NCBI RefSeq assembly: GCF_033115175.1
Contig: NC_084837.1
Span: 22,444,266 to 22,508,265, forward strand
Direction of reading: 5' to 3'
Length of the DNA: 64,000 nt
DNA from: Lepus europaeus
Lineage: Eukaryota > Chordata > Mammalia > Lagomorpha > Leporidae
Part shown: positions 33,901 to 45,165 of the stretch, in pieces
Numbering within the stretch: position 1 is the first letter of the stretch
Layout: each line of letters opens with the position of its first letter
Notes under the pieces: model-generated
What the model saw: the letters and a program-made list of their open reading frames with translations, nothing else
The model's database searches: none
Told to the model about the DNA's origin: nothing
Made by a program: the position numbers and the translations under genes

Positions 33901-35102
33901 TGGCAGGGATAGAAAGGGACGCCTGACTCTTATAACTGTAGTAGCTGGAATTAATTCTTAATATGTCCTTATTTGCTAATATGTGCTCTCACCATTTTCA
34001 GATATGTTACTTTTGTTAGAGTCTGACAGAGAAGAGTACAATGACGAAGAATGTTTTATAATTTATAATTATCATTTTAATTACTCCCAGACACCCCCCC
34101 CCCCGCTCTTTTTTTTTTTTTTTTTCAGAACTAGCTGGCTGGCTGGCCAATTGGTTCAATGTAAATGTCCAGAAGGGTGGTGCCATTTAAAACACAGAAA
34201 CAAACGCAGGACTTGTACCCTAAGCTCTGCTGGATGGATAAACAAACATCAGGACTAGACAGCTGAGCCTTCCAGTGGTCCCTGTACCCAGGTTTCTATG
34301 GAGGCTCATCCAGCCAGCAGATCGGTTCCATTGTCAGACAACCATATTATTTGGAATTTTTTGAACATTTTATAGACTGCATTAAATAGATGAGCTAATG
34401 TCAAAGTCAATTTTTAATAACTTAAGTCTTGAAAAATGAAACATTATTTATTACAGTAACTACAAAACAGATGTTGTAATAGATGTCCTAATTCAGTTTT
34501 TAAAAAATCTGGTAAAAGCGTCACTTTATAATAAGTTTGATGTGTCTTCAAAACACAAACTCACACAGAAGGTATCACCGTAAGTTTAACTTAGCAAATA
34601 TGAAAGATTTGAAAGGAGACTGAATAAGAAAGGTTTGGGTACAAAATGAAGTTCCTGAGAGACTAAGTCTGGGTGACAGGAACTGGTGGTCCAGGGGGTA
34701 TGAGGGGTGGGGCAGCTGGGCACCAGCCGAGTGCATGCAGTATGCCTGGCACAACTCTGTGTGGTGCCCACAGACACTTGAGACTTGATCCGAATAGAGG
34801 GTTGATGAAAAACAACATGTGCCATGGGAGATTGTCAGTGCAGGCTGGACAGTGGGAGTGCAGGAATGCACTAGGTATAAAGGCCAAAGGCCAGAGATTT
34901 CTCGTTGACATTCATCCCTTTGCTGCATTCTCTTTTCTTCTGTTGTCTTCACTTAGCCATTGGCTCCAGCCAGGCTGACCTTCGAAGACTGAGCTCGCAT
35001 TACTACTGACTTTTCCTTTTCAAAAATACCTGTTTCACTGAGATTTTTAAAAGCTGCACTTTGTTTCCACTTGAGTGTAAGAAAGAGAATGTATATACAG
35101 TG
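33901..35102. other. unique DNA with C12/T17 homopolymers
   Basis: Contains C12 at 34093-34104 separated by GCTC from a T17 run (34109-34125). Open frames of 79-125 codons at 34575-34978 overlap on both strands and show no domain. No other feature seen. Confidence 0.45.
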
Positions 35103-35242
35103 GTACTTCAAAGAGTTCATGGAAAATGGCATTAAAAGAAAAGTTTTTTTGGTACAACAATTTTTGAAATCCTTTATACTTGTATGTTTCAAATGGAATA
35201 TGCCAGGATTTTCAAATAAATTTACAGAAAACTTGAAGTAAT
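35103..35242. mobile_element. short MITE-like DNA transposon relic
   Basis: The left end reads TACTTCAAAGAGTTCATGGA and the right end CAGAAAACTTGAAGTA, which is roughly its inverted complement. A related copy lies at 40553-40683. The ends TTCAAAAAGTTCATGGAAAA recall an ancient non-autonomous DNA transposon common in placental genomes; I cannot name the family with certainty. Confidence 0.55.
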
Positions 35243-36100
35243 AACCATATGCTTTTCCTTGTTAATTACAGGAAGTCCCATCCTGTTTTACAAAATATAT
35301 TTCTGAAAGGTCATATATGTATAGACACATATAATAAGGAAGAGTTTATAAAAGATTCTTAATTCACAACTATATATGACCATTTTGATCTAATCTTTGA
35401 TTATGTAATTGCTACATATCATACTTCTGATCCTTAATCAACTGAAGTTACATGATTGTCTAATTGAGTACTAATGTTTTTGCATCACCTAATATTTAGT
35501 TCCCTTTTTCAGTTTCATAATGTTTATCAGAACTATACTTCTCATACCAGTAGCATTATTTTTATAAAATTATAATGAAAACATTTGCTCTATTTTTAAA
35601 CATTTAAGTTGCTTTGGAGACAAGGTGATGAGGCCAAATTAGCTTGTTGTCTTATAAGCAGTTATAAAATGATGGCTTGCACTATTAGGTCATTAGCTGT
35701 GCTCTGAAGTATAACTCTGCTGTGAAGATTCAGTAATGGAATCAACATGGTTTTTAAAATGTTGACTAGGTAAAAGGAACATTGCCAAATTAGGGCGATG
35801 CCTGTGTATTTAGGAAGCCCATGTCTTGGGCTTTAATCTGCCTTTAGAAATCGAAGTTTGTACAGATGAGAGAACAGTAAGGTCACTACTAGGCAGTATA
35901 GCTAGAGAAATTCCATTTCATAAAACATTTCTGCTGTATAAAATGGTAACATTAAGACCTGTTATCCTTTAATGGATTTTTCTGTTGTGGATCAGCAATG
36001 TGATATTATTATTAATTAAATGGCTAGTTAGAAGATTGAATTGCCAGATATGCTACATACTTTAAAAATTTCCACCCTTTTAAAAAATTTGTTTGTTTTT
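35243..36100. other. unique AT-rich DNA, nothing recognised
   Basis: No gene or repeat motif recognised. Confidence 0.5.
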
Positions 36101-36101
36101 A

Positions 36102-36205
36102 GTTCAACAAGTATTAAGGTCCTACTTCCCTAGGCATTGTGTAAATAGCTAATGGGACTATAACAAACAATACCCTGGCCCTTCCCTCAAGGAACTCCCC
36201 TAGGT
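36102..36205 (-). mobile_element. L2 LINE 3' end relic
   Basis: Plus strand TTCAACAAGTATTAAGGTCC, CTAGGCATTGTGTAAATAGC and CTTCCCTCAAGGAACTCCCC follow the antisense order of the L2 3' end (AACAAATATTTATTGAG, GCCAGGCACTGTGCTAG, CCTCAAGGAGCT). Confidence 0.65.
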
Positions 36206-36534
36206 TACCAATTTCAAAAGTTTGGAATACCACAAATATGCTCAGTAGAAAAATCATATTGAATCAATTTAGTCTTTGATGATTCATAAGATACTTCCAG
36301 ATCTTGCAGTAATCAAGGTCATATAATGAGCAGCATTTATCATGGTATAATCAAAACCTTGACATTCTAGTTAATAGATTTTGATTTGGTAAGCTACACT
36401 CAGAAAGCGTTGCCTGGTGTACACCGCATTTTACTGCTGAGAATTTCAGAGCACAGTAAACACTTGAAAACAATGACTTTCATGAGCTGCTTAGGAAAAA
36501 GAAAGATACCCTTTTATAAACAGGAAACAGTGTT

Positions 36535-36775
36535 ATCATCCATTCAATGGATTTTATTGAGTGCTTACTGTACAAAGCTAGATAGATGTCCACTTTGTTA
36601 AATGATCCCTTGTTTCCACAGAAGCAAACATAATTTGTTTTATAACAGGATACACTGGTCCTTACATTAGGAAGTTACTCTGAGAATAACAACAGATTAC
36701 CATTGATTGAGTATCCATTTTGTCCAGGTAGCATTCCACCATCTTATATAAATTATCCCTGGTCTATAAACTCAG
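36535..36775. mobile_element. two MIR/L2 core relics in a row
   Basis: 36540-36610 (TTTTATTGAGTGCTTACTGT) and 36690-36775 (ATTGATTGAGTATCCATTTT, CTTATATAAATTATCCC) each resemble the MIR/L2 segment TTTATTGAGCACCTACTATGTGCC. Both are ancient and short; which family each belongs to is uncertain. Confidence 0.5.
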
Positions 36776-36866
36776 GTTGTGTCAAGCTTTCTTCAGGCCT
36801 TTCCAATATTAAGTTACAAGTCAAAATTTGAGAAAGACTGGTCTGGTTCTGAGATCTCTTCTTCTC

Positions 36867-36958
36867 TCTTCTTCCTTCTTCTTCTTCTTTGTCTTCGTCT
36901 TCCTCTTCTTCCTCTTCCTCTTCTTGTTCCTCCTCCTCCTCCTCCTCCTCCTCTTCTT
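36867..36958. repeat. (TTC)n/(TCC)n polypyrimidine tract
   Basis: Imperfect CTT, TCTTCC and (CTC)n units across ~90 bases, ending in eight CTC repeats. The open frame across it codes only Leu/Pro runs. Confidence 0.95.
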
Positions 36959-36959
36959 T

Positions 36960-38300
36960 GTGTATTGCCTTATTCAGCAGTTCCGTCAGGAAGTGCCTCT
37001 TTTTTAAGCAGAGCTGTAGTAGAGAAGCAGTATAGACTGTAAAGTCTCAGAGGACTGAAGATTTCCTTAAGATCCGTGGTTAAGAAAAGTGACTCTGGTC
37101 AAGCAAGGAAGACTGACAGGGATTGTTTAAGGAAATGAGACGTTTCAGTTAGTAGACATTCCCTTGCCTTGGCAATATGAGTGTGCCAGGTGGGAGGAGA
37201 CCAAGAGAGTATCTACTTTTTGATCCTGAAGTTTCCCATAAATGAGGACTTGAAAAGGTGGCAGCTTGGCCATTGAAATGTGACCAAGACAGGTATAAAG
37301 TTTGTGGTTAAACTGAGGAGGAGCCAGAGGGGTAAGTGAAGTTCCAACAGTGGATGTCTTAGCTGATTTCTACTATTTTGTTTCCTCAAGAACTTAGAAT
37401 TATTTTTATGACTATGTTTAAATGTTACAGGACAAAGAAAAGTTCTTTTAAACCAGCATTTTAGGTTAATTTAACTTTTAATGTAACTTTATAGAAAGAA
37501 CGTTTGCTCCACTTCCTGATATTCTCGATGTGCTGGGAAAGAGGGAGGGGGACAACCCCCAGAGCAGCCTTCCGTGAGCAGCATGGATGGCACATCACTA
37601 ATAAGCCTGTACTATGAGTTCCTAATTTACTACACGTGACTAATAAGTTTACTAATTACTATTTAGTGCATTACTAATATGTATTTGCTAACTACTAATT
37701 TGCTCACATTACTAATTAGATTTGCATTGTTTCTGAGATGTCACCTGAGGACTGATGCTCCTTGGATATTTAGGTAAACTTGGATTAAACAGCTGAGTTC
37801 AGGACCTGTGGGAATCCATGTCATCAACCTCATTAAGGTCTATAAATTCCTGAGCCTCTGTATACCACACCTGGATCCATGAAGTGTGCAGTCTTGTACA
37901 GAGAATTAAAATTTCTGTGATTTTTGTACACTTGACTACAATCAAGGAAGACTATCTTTAGGCATCTTTGTGTTGGAATATATAACAAGTGAGTATGCAA
38001 CAGTATAATTCTAAAGTTTTAACAACAAACCAGGGTCTAAAATAGATTTTGCTCATGAAGTGAAAAGGTAGGAAGTAATGATAAATAGGAATTTTAGTGG
38101 AGCCATGAGGTAGAAGAACAAGGTTGCTCTACTTTCTGCCTTCTGATAGAATTTCTGGAGAAGTATCTGCCTGTTGCATCTTCCATCTGCCACCCCTTAA
38201 AGTCATCTTCAATGGAATCTGAGACACATATTGGGTCACATGAGATCTTTCATCTTATTCTTAAAGGCAACATGTAGGACTGGGTAGGCAAACCCACCAA
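36960..38300. other. unique DNA with a CTAAT-rich cluster
   Basis: Mostly featureless. At 37597-37720 the hexamer-like ACTAAT/CTAATT recurs about eight times at irregular spacing, including TTTACTAATTACTATTTAG, suggesting a degenerate short tandem array. No coding frame of note. Confidence 0.5.
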
Positions 38301-38314
38301 TAGAAACTTACGCA

Positions 38315-38642
38315 GGGGCCAGCACTATGGTGTAGCAGGCAAGGCTACCTCCTGCAGTGCTGGCATCCCACATGGGTGCCAGTTTGAGTCCTGGCTGCTC
38401 TACTTCCAATCCAGCTCTCTGCTATGGCCTGGGAAAGCAGTAGATGGCCCAAGTCCTTGGTCCCCTGCACCAGCACAGGAGACTTGGAAGAAGCTCCTGG
38501 CTCCTGGCTTTGGATCGGCCCAGCTCTGGCTGTCGTAGCCATCTGGGGGTGAACCAGTGGATGAAAGACCTCTGTGTCTCTGTCTCTCTGCCTCTGCCTC
38601 TCTGTAACTGCCTTTCAAGTAAATAAATAAATATAAAAAAAA
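38315..38642 (+). mobile_element. C-repeat SINE, type B
   Basis: GGGGCCAGCACTATGGTGTA head, GGCATCCCACATGGGTGCCA, and tail CAAGTAAATAAATAAATA. A short target-site duplication AGAAACTTA occurs at 38302-38310 and 38643-38651. Confidence 0.9.
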
Positions 38643-38651
38643 AGAAACTTA

Positions 38652-39572
38652 AACAAACCTTGAATAAAAGGTTGGATGGAAGAATATCTCAGAGATAAAT
38701 GCATACATGCATAGATATAGAAAAAGCCCACAACTTAAAAAATCTTTACCTGTACACGTAAGAAACTTGGGAAGGCAGAACATGAAACACAGAAGGAATG
38801 ATTCAAGACTGGATATAATTCATAACTACCTTATATGGGGTCATGCATAATCCAGTACATATTTTAGAATCCACTGGAGATGATTTTATGTGATGGAAGA
38901 TGAGAGACCCAACAGGCAAATACTATTCTAGAGACAATATCAGAAGTCAGAAAGGACAGAAACCTTTTGGGATATATTCGGAATGGGTAAGTTTCAGGAT
39001 TCTGAGCAAAGGAAGAATAAAAGTAAGTAAAACAATGAGGTCATAGTTCATTTTATGTATTTTTTCATCATATTCCTCTCTTACTCTTTCATTAGTTTAA
39101 TTGCTATTCAGAGTTCCTGTTAAGCATTTGTTGAAGAAACTTGCTTGCCCAGTCAAAACATAGGGAAATAAGCAATGCAGTGGATAGTTTGAGGTTCTGA
39201 AATAGGAAGAGAGGCCAAAAATTTTTAAATTTTGTGTATGAACTTCATTTATTATATGTGTTTTTACATGTAAATGCAGTGAAGTTAAATAACCTCAGAT
39301 GACAGCTTCATAAATTTATATATATGTACTTTAAATTGAAGAACTTTATTGCAGTGTAGATCTATTAGCAATATATTTCAGCTTTTGTTTTTAATTTACC
39401 TTCATTTTTTAAGGATATCTTCTCTGGGTATTGAACTTGAGGTTGGCAACTTTATCCCCTTAGGTCCTTAAATAGATTGTTTCATGGTTCTCTTCATCCA
39501 TGGTTTTTGTTGAGAAGCTATCAATTCTTTGTTGTCTTTCTAAAGATTATGTGTCTCTACTACAGTTACTTA
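38652..39572. other. unique AT-rich DNA, nothing recognised
   Basis: No gene or repeat motif recognised. Confidence 0.5.
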
Positions 39573-39752
39573 AAATTTTTTTTAAACAAAATTTATTTGA
39601 GAGGCAGAAACAAGGAGGGAGGGAGGGAAAGAAAGAGAGAGAGAAAGACATGGAGACAGAGAGAGAGAACTCCCGTTTGCTGGTTCTGTCTCCCAAATGC
39701 CTACAACAGCTGGGGCTGGGCCAAGCCAAAGACAGGAGCTGGGAACTCAGTC
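39573..39752 (-). mobile_element. C-repeat SINE 3' part only
   Basis: Tail TTTTTTTTAAACAAAATTTA, GAGAGGCAGAAACAAGG, GA-rich block and CTCCCAAATGCCTACAAC up to GGAGCTGGGAACTC; then the SINE stops, with the tRNA-like head missing. 5'-truncated. Confidence 0.8.
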
Positions 39753-40387
39753 ATATAGCAGGTGATCTTTGGGGGGAAATGGCAACCATGTTTCAGAGCT
39801 CCTGAAGTTTCCAATCCCTTTGGATAGTCTCCACAACAACCAAAAGTTTTTCTGATTTCTCTCCTCCCCTCCCACCCAATGTTCAGTCCTCTTTCAGAAT
39901 TAGCAAATATCTTTGGTAAGAAAGTGACAAGAAATAGCCTTGTCACCTCAAAAGGACACAGTTAATGATCATCATTTGAAATAGTTCTATTCTATGAATT
40001 CAACAGCATTCCTCAATTAGAAAACACTGAATCGTTGCCCTTAGAGGAAATACAGCACTAGGTTAGTTGCTATATGTTGTTGATTTCTTATTCTCACATC
40101 TGTTTTTTCCATAAGGTACATCACAGCCTTCTTGCACTTAGGGATAGTAGCCACCACTCCGACAATGTACTTGGAACCATATTAAACAGTAAAATCACCA
40201 ACAAAAAACACAGAACTACAACAGTAGGATTAAACAGACTGTGAATAGGTTACTCACTTATAGTAGGAGAACTGAAATAAGGAGGTAGACATTGCTTTAT
40301 TTGATCTCAAATGGGAACATACATGTTGGTACCTCACTTTTTTGTTACTGTGTGCATGCACATGACACAAAAGACTTCAAAGCACTG

Positions 40388-40415
40388 GGAGCTTTGATTT
40401 TGATCTAACAGATAA
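40388..40415. repeat. 28-bp perfect direct repeat, copy 1
   Basis: A 28-base block starting GGAGCTTTGATTTTGATCTA recurs without mismatch at 41731-41758. The bases outside the block differ, apart from short A/T similarity. It is not part of any repeat family I recognise. Confidence 0.9.
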
Positions 40416-40552
40416 TTTTTAGTGAGCAGGAACACATCCTGCTAAATAAGGAACCTGTGAGCAATGAGGGTCAGCTTATATCTACATAAATATGTTTGTA
40501 ATATAATAATATACATATATTACCTGTTTAAAATATATTTACATGTAAACAT

Positions 40553-40683
40553 GAGGGCTCTTTAAAGGTTCATGAAAAATGTGTATGATGAAAAAACTAC
40601 GCATGGAGTTCAAACTGTTCTCGCAGCTATATAAACTTATGTTTTGATTCCATTTTTCCACAAATTTTCTGCAGTGTCTTCAA
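40553..40683. mobile_element. MITE-like DNA transposon relic, second copy
   Basis: Left end GAGGGCTCTTTAAAGGTTCA with ATGAAAAATG; right end CCATTTTTCCACAAATTTTC then GTGTCTTC, approximately an inverted copy of the left. Same element as 35103-35242. Confidence 0.55.
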
Positions 40684-41730
40684 ATATATTTCTAAGTCAT
40701 GAATGGGTGTATTTCCAAATTATCTGGCTCTTTTAGCTGTCACCACAGGAGTGGTGTTTCTGTTGCTTCCTAATCCATGCTACTTAGAAATAGGAGCCTA
40801 AAATTTGCATTGTAAAATATTTATTAAATTTGTTGATAGTATTATTTCCTACTAAAAACACTTCCTGTTAAATTTGCTTAGGAGCTTGCTGCAAGATACA
40901 GATTAAACTATAACCGTTCCTAGTAGTTTTGAATTATCTCTTCCAATTATTAGCATTGCTGCCTGTCCAGTTTCACACTTATCCAGTTAAATTTTGTTTC
41001 TTACTTACTGGTCCAGGTTTGGCAAAGGTGATCATATCGCCTTATCTGCTGGTGAGTTGAGGCAATTATGAAAATAGATACTGTCAGCATGAATCTTCCT
41101 GTAATTTGTAAGAACATTCCATGTGGCTGCTGGGGAGTTTTTTTTAATATAAAATACTGTTCTTCAAGCTAGATTATAAATCCTGGATGAGACATCTCCT
41201 TCCCCCAAAGGGAACAGGCTGGCCGTCCCCACATCTGGTTCACTGAAGAGAACAGAAAGCAGCTCCTGGATAGATGGGAAGCATATGGGAGAAGGAGCAA
41301 CTGGGAGTGTGGAGGGAGGGAGAAGGCTTTGGGGAACGCCAGAGCCGAGGAGCGGAGAAGAGCCCTCTCAGAGCTTTCTGCCCCAGCCTCATCCTCAGTT
41401 CTACTCTCTTCCCATTTCTGTGGATTTGTGGAGATTTTTGGAGAAGCATGGAATTGGGGTTGAAACTAAGGGAAGAAAGAGACCTTACTATTAGAGTTGC
41501 AGGTAAAGTGAGTAAGAAAAACCCTTAACAGGAGAAGTAGCTGTTGAGAATAGAGGTTCTGCAGGCAGAGGGGATTTCAGAAAAGTCATCTGTAGGGAGC
41601 ACTGCTGAGGGTCTTGCAAACTCAAGGACAAAGAGAAAGGTGCTGGCTTGTTTGTTTTCCTCCTCCCCTAGTGACATTATGAGTGGCCTGCAGAGAGATC
41701 CCTTTCAGAGATGAAAACCTTTAGGACCCA

Positions 41731-41805
41731 GGAGCTTTGATTTTGATCTAACAGATAAATTTAGCAGATAAATTATCTAATAGATAAATTATCTAACAGA
41801 TAGAT
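41731..41805. repeat. 28-bp direct repeat copy 2 with local AGATAAATTATCTA array
   Basis: 41731-41758 is identical to 40388-40415. It is followed by three imperfect units of AGATAAATTATCTAA (to 41805), a partly palindromic motif (AGATAAATTATCT). Confidence 0.9.
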
Positions 41806-42489
41806 TCACCAGTCGCCCAGGTGAACTCTAGAACGAATGGCATTTCAGTCAGTAACCTGTTCATTGTATCTCCTTTATTCAGTGCTGTTTTGCAGTGACA
41901 GGACTTGGCCATCCAGTGAGCCTGTCTTTCTTTTTCCAGTCCAGGATTATTGAGTAGAACTCCTGCAAGTGTAGAGTTAAGCACATTCCTACATAAATTT
42001 ACCCAGGGGTGTCTCATTTACCGTGGAAAAGACATGTGCTGCCCCACTAGAACTGTGGCCTAAATTGCTCCTTTCAAGTGTCCTTCCACAGCACAGCAGA
42101 GCAGACAGGAGAGGGGAATCATTTCAAGATGATGAAATGGCTGTGAGCCCACAACTACAGGCGGAAAGACTTCACTTAATCAGAGGAAAAAGCACTAGCA
42201 TTCTGTTATAATACTTGGAATCTGTTTACAAACACTGTAAACGTGTGTGAATCTATCTGATCTGTGAGGACAACAGCACTCGGGACCTCTTCAGATACAC
42301 CCCAGGCTTTAGAGTACAGCTGCAGCCGGCATCTCTTGATAAGAAAACCAAGGTCCGTACATAGGCCCCCAAGGCTGTTATTTTGTACTTTTTGGGAGTT
42401 CGTGAGATGCAAATTCCACAGTATCACTTAGCAATGTTGCAGCAGTTCTGAAAACATGGTGAACACATAATATGATAGCCTGGGCAGTA

Positions 42490-42975
42490 GGGGTCAAAAA
42501 ATATTCAGCATGCCAAGAGAAATGAAAACAGGTGTCTACATAGGAACTTGTATGTGTATGTTCAAAGAAGTGTTACTCATAAAATCTGAAAAAGTGGAAA
42601 CAACCTGTATGTTGATGGGTGGATAAACAAACTTATTACTTCTCAATGAAAAGGAATGAGGTTCTCATTCTCACCACTGCATGGATGAACTTTGAAAATA
42701 TTATGCTAAGGGAATGAAACCAACCCCAAAAGTCCACAAATTGTGTGATTTCATTTATATAAAACATCCAGAATAGGCACATCTTTAGGAATGGAAAGTA
42801 GATTAGCAGTTGCCAGGAGCAGAGAGTGGGGTATGACTTTTCATGAATATAGCGTTTCCTTGCAGGGTGATGAAATGTTCCAAAATTGATTTTGGTGATG
42901 GCTAGACAATTCTGCAAATACGTGTTTACTAACAGCCTTTTAATTATATCATTTTACTTCACAATCAGAGGATAT
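42490..42975 (+). mobile_element. ancient L1, ORF2 end and 3' UTR
   Basis: Forward order of old L1M features: GATGGGTGGATAAACAAAC, CATGGATGAACTTTGAAAAT, ATTATGCTAAGGGAATGAAA, TTCATTTATATAAAACATCC, TTAGCAGTTGCCAGGAGCAG and GGTGATGAAATGTTCC. It predates the lagomorph-specific repeats. Confidence 0.85.
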
Positions 42976-43479
42976 ATGCAGAAAATATAATTCTTTTAAA
43001 TGAAGTATCTTCTGTGCTCATGGAGTACTGGTGGCAAGGAATGGAATCTGGGTATTTTGTCTTAAGAAAATGGCCTTAGAGATCGTCTATTGCAAGCCCA
43101 ACATATCTAAGTGCTCTTGGATCAGAGGCCTGTCTGGACTGATGCTGTAAGTTTTGTTCTCATTCTCTCCCCCTTGATACCATCTATCATTTATTTTACC
43201 TTTCTTTCACATTGTCTGTCTTTTTGCTAACCCCTTTTGACAGTATTCACAAGATGTCTGTACAAACTTCATTCCCACTACTCTGACCAGCTCATCTATA
43301 AAGTATGTCCTTTCCAGCCATGTTTATCTTACTGACAAATTCTCATTCTCTGCATATTGCCATGTGTGCCCTCATATGTCTGTGAGAGAATCCTTCTGTT
43401 CGAGTTTAAGACCATTCTCTTTCTTGGCCTTCTGTCTCCTTTGTCTCCTGCCACTTCCTGTCTACATGCTTCCCTCCCC
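42976..43479. other. unique DNA, nothing recognised
   Basis: Pyrimidine-rich on the plus strand, without motif or coding frame. Confidence 0.45.
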
Positions 43480-43900
43480 TTCTAACCTCCTGCCCTAGAC
43501 ACTTCAGAGGCCATGGTTCCCCAGTGAACCATGTTTTTCCTACTCTCATGCCTTTTGCATTTACGATACTCCCCTCGCTTATCCTGAATGTCCTCCTCTA
43601 GGCCACCACTTATTGAACATCCTCAAATCAGCTCAAGTATCACCTTCTCTCTAGAATCTCTGGTTCAATTCCGTTTCCCACCTTTCCCATAGCATCAATC
43701 CCTCTCTTTCTCTCTTTCTCTCTTCCATTTTTCCCTCTCTCTGCACCTTCCATTAAAATTTGGCCCATCTTCCTTTGTAGATGTAATATCCAATTACACA
43801 TATCCTGAATTGCTGTTGTTGGGTTATGCACATGTTGGTCTCTTTAAACCATTGAATTCTTTGAGAGATGAAGTGTTTCTCCTTGCCCATGGATCTACGT
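43480..43900 (+). mobile_element. L2 LINE relic
   Basis: CTGAATGTCCTCCTCTAGGC, AAATCAGCTCAAGTATCACC, and TTCTTTGAGAGATGAAG match, in order, the L2 3' region (GGAATGTCCTTCC, CTCAGCTCAAATGTCACC, CTCCTTGAGGGCAGGG). A pyrimidine-rich insertion (43700-43745) lies inside. Confidence 0.65.
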
Positions 43901-44188
43901 TTTCGTAACTGCTGCATGGCAGATGGGTGTTAAAACAGTCGCAGAATCTCATTGTATCACCCAAACTGGCTAACTTAGTCCTAGCACTAACCTTTGTGCC
44001 CTCAGTGAGAGAGTACTCACCCCGTTTTGAGACAGCCCATTCCAAGTGTGGAACATTGTAATCGTTAGGAATGTCTTCCTTATATTGAGCCAAATATTCT
44101 TCCTTTTAATATTAACTCATTCATCTTGGCTTCACTTTGTACAACATATAAACCAAGCTGTTCCCTCTTGAACACAATAACTCTATTA

Positions 44189-44498
44189 GGGCTGGCCTGA
44201 AGCACCGGCATCCCATATGGGCGCCGGTTCTAATCCCGGCTGCTCCTCTTCCGATCCAGCTCTCTGCTATGGCCTGGGAAAGCAGTCGAAGATGGCCCAA
44301 GTCCTTGAGCCCCTGCACCTGCATGGGAGACCCCGAGGAGGCTTCTGGCTCCTGCCTTCGGATCAGCGCAGCTCCGGCCGTTGCGACCAACTGGGGAGTG
44401 AACCATCTGATGGAAGATTGATCTCTCTGTCTCTCTCTGCCTCTCCTCTCTCTGTGAAATTCTGACTTTCAAATAAATAAATAAATCTTTAAAAAAAA
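44189..44498 (+). mobile_element. C-repeat SINE, type B, lacking the A-box segment
   Basis: Begins GGGCTGGCCTGAAGCACC, so about 35 bases containing the A box are missing. The B box (GCCGGTTCTAATCCC), body and tail CAAATAAATAAATAAATCTT are intact. Target-site duplications AACTCTATTA (44179-44188) and AACTCTATCA (44499-44508) bracket it, so the head was lost at or soon after insertion. Confidence 0.93.
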
Positions 44499-44508
44499 AA
44501 CTCTATCA

Positions 44509-45049
44509 AATAGTTGTCCATTTTGTTCATATACTTTTCTTTTCCCTCCCTCTCCTCTGAGCTAAATTTCTTCATTTCCGTAAGGCATTCTTCAGTTAAA
44601 TGGCCACTTTGTCTCCTATGGTCCTACTTTAGCTCTGTGCACTGTTGGGCAGTGTCTTTATCCAGTAGCTTCTAGAATTGATCCCAGGCCTTGGATCTGA
44701 TTTGGAGAGAGGAAAGAGAGCAGGACCATGTTCCTGTTCGTGGAGCCCAGGACTGTTCTGAACCCTGTCATACTGTTGCAGTGGACTGAATCTTCTGGGT
44801 GTCCTCAGATGACTTGTTCCATGTCCAGTCCTTTCCTCCAATGACAGCTTTGTTGTTAGGAAGAATTCAGCCGCAGTGCTGGAACGGGCAATTGAGACAA
44901 AGATGCCGTTAGAGCTCTGGACTTCTAGAGGCCGGAGAAGGACAGCCGAGAGGAGAGGAAGGCCAAAGGTGCGAAAGCAGAGTAGGGATGGGCCTGCCGA
45001 TGTTTCTGCAGCCCCATTTATTGCCTCACTCAAGCTTCATGGGAGAGTA
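44509..45049. other. unique DNA, slightly GC-rich, no gene recognised
   Basis: Open frames of 134 (minus, 44629-45033) and 108 codons (plus, 44876-45202) overlap in antisense and show no domain; chance frames are the simplest reading. Confidence 0.45.
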
Positions 45050-45165
45050 CACTTCTCTGTGGACAGGGATCACGACTCTGAGTCATCACTGTGTCCCTGC
45101 AGCCAGGACAGTGCCTGCCACGTCACAAGTACTCAGCAAGCACTTGTCAGTGAGAGGATGGAATC
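45050..45165 (+). mobile_element. L2 LINE 3' end relic
   Basis: GGACAGGGATCACGACTCTG, TCACTGTGTCCCTGCAGCC, AGGACAGTGCCTGCCACGTC, GTACTCAGCAAGCACTTGTC match the L2 3' terminus (GGGCAGGGAC, TGTATCCCCAGCGCC, CAGTGCCTGGCACATAGTAG, GCTCAATAAATATTTG). Confidence 0.75.

Larger units (their letters stand above)
39753..42489. other. mostly unique DNA, 2.7 kb
   Basis: Apart from the repeats listed separately (40388, 40553, 41731), no gene is recognised. 41230-41530 is GC-richer, with open frames of 84 and 69 codons on opposite strands but no domain, splice pattern or start context that supports a gene. Confidence 0.45.

Noticed and set aside
41240..41528. Overlapping open frames on both strands in a GC-richer patch
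   Set aside because: No start context, domain or splice pattern; the frames conflict with each other.
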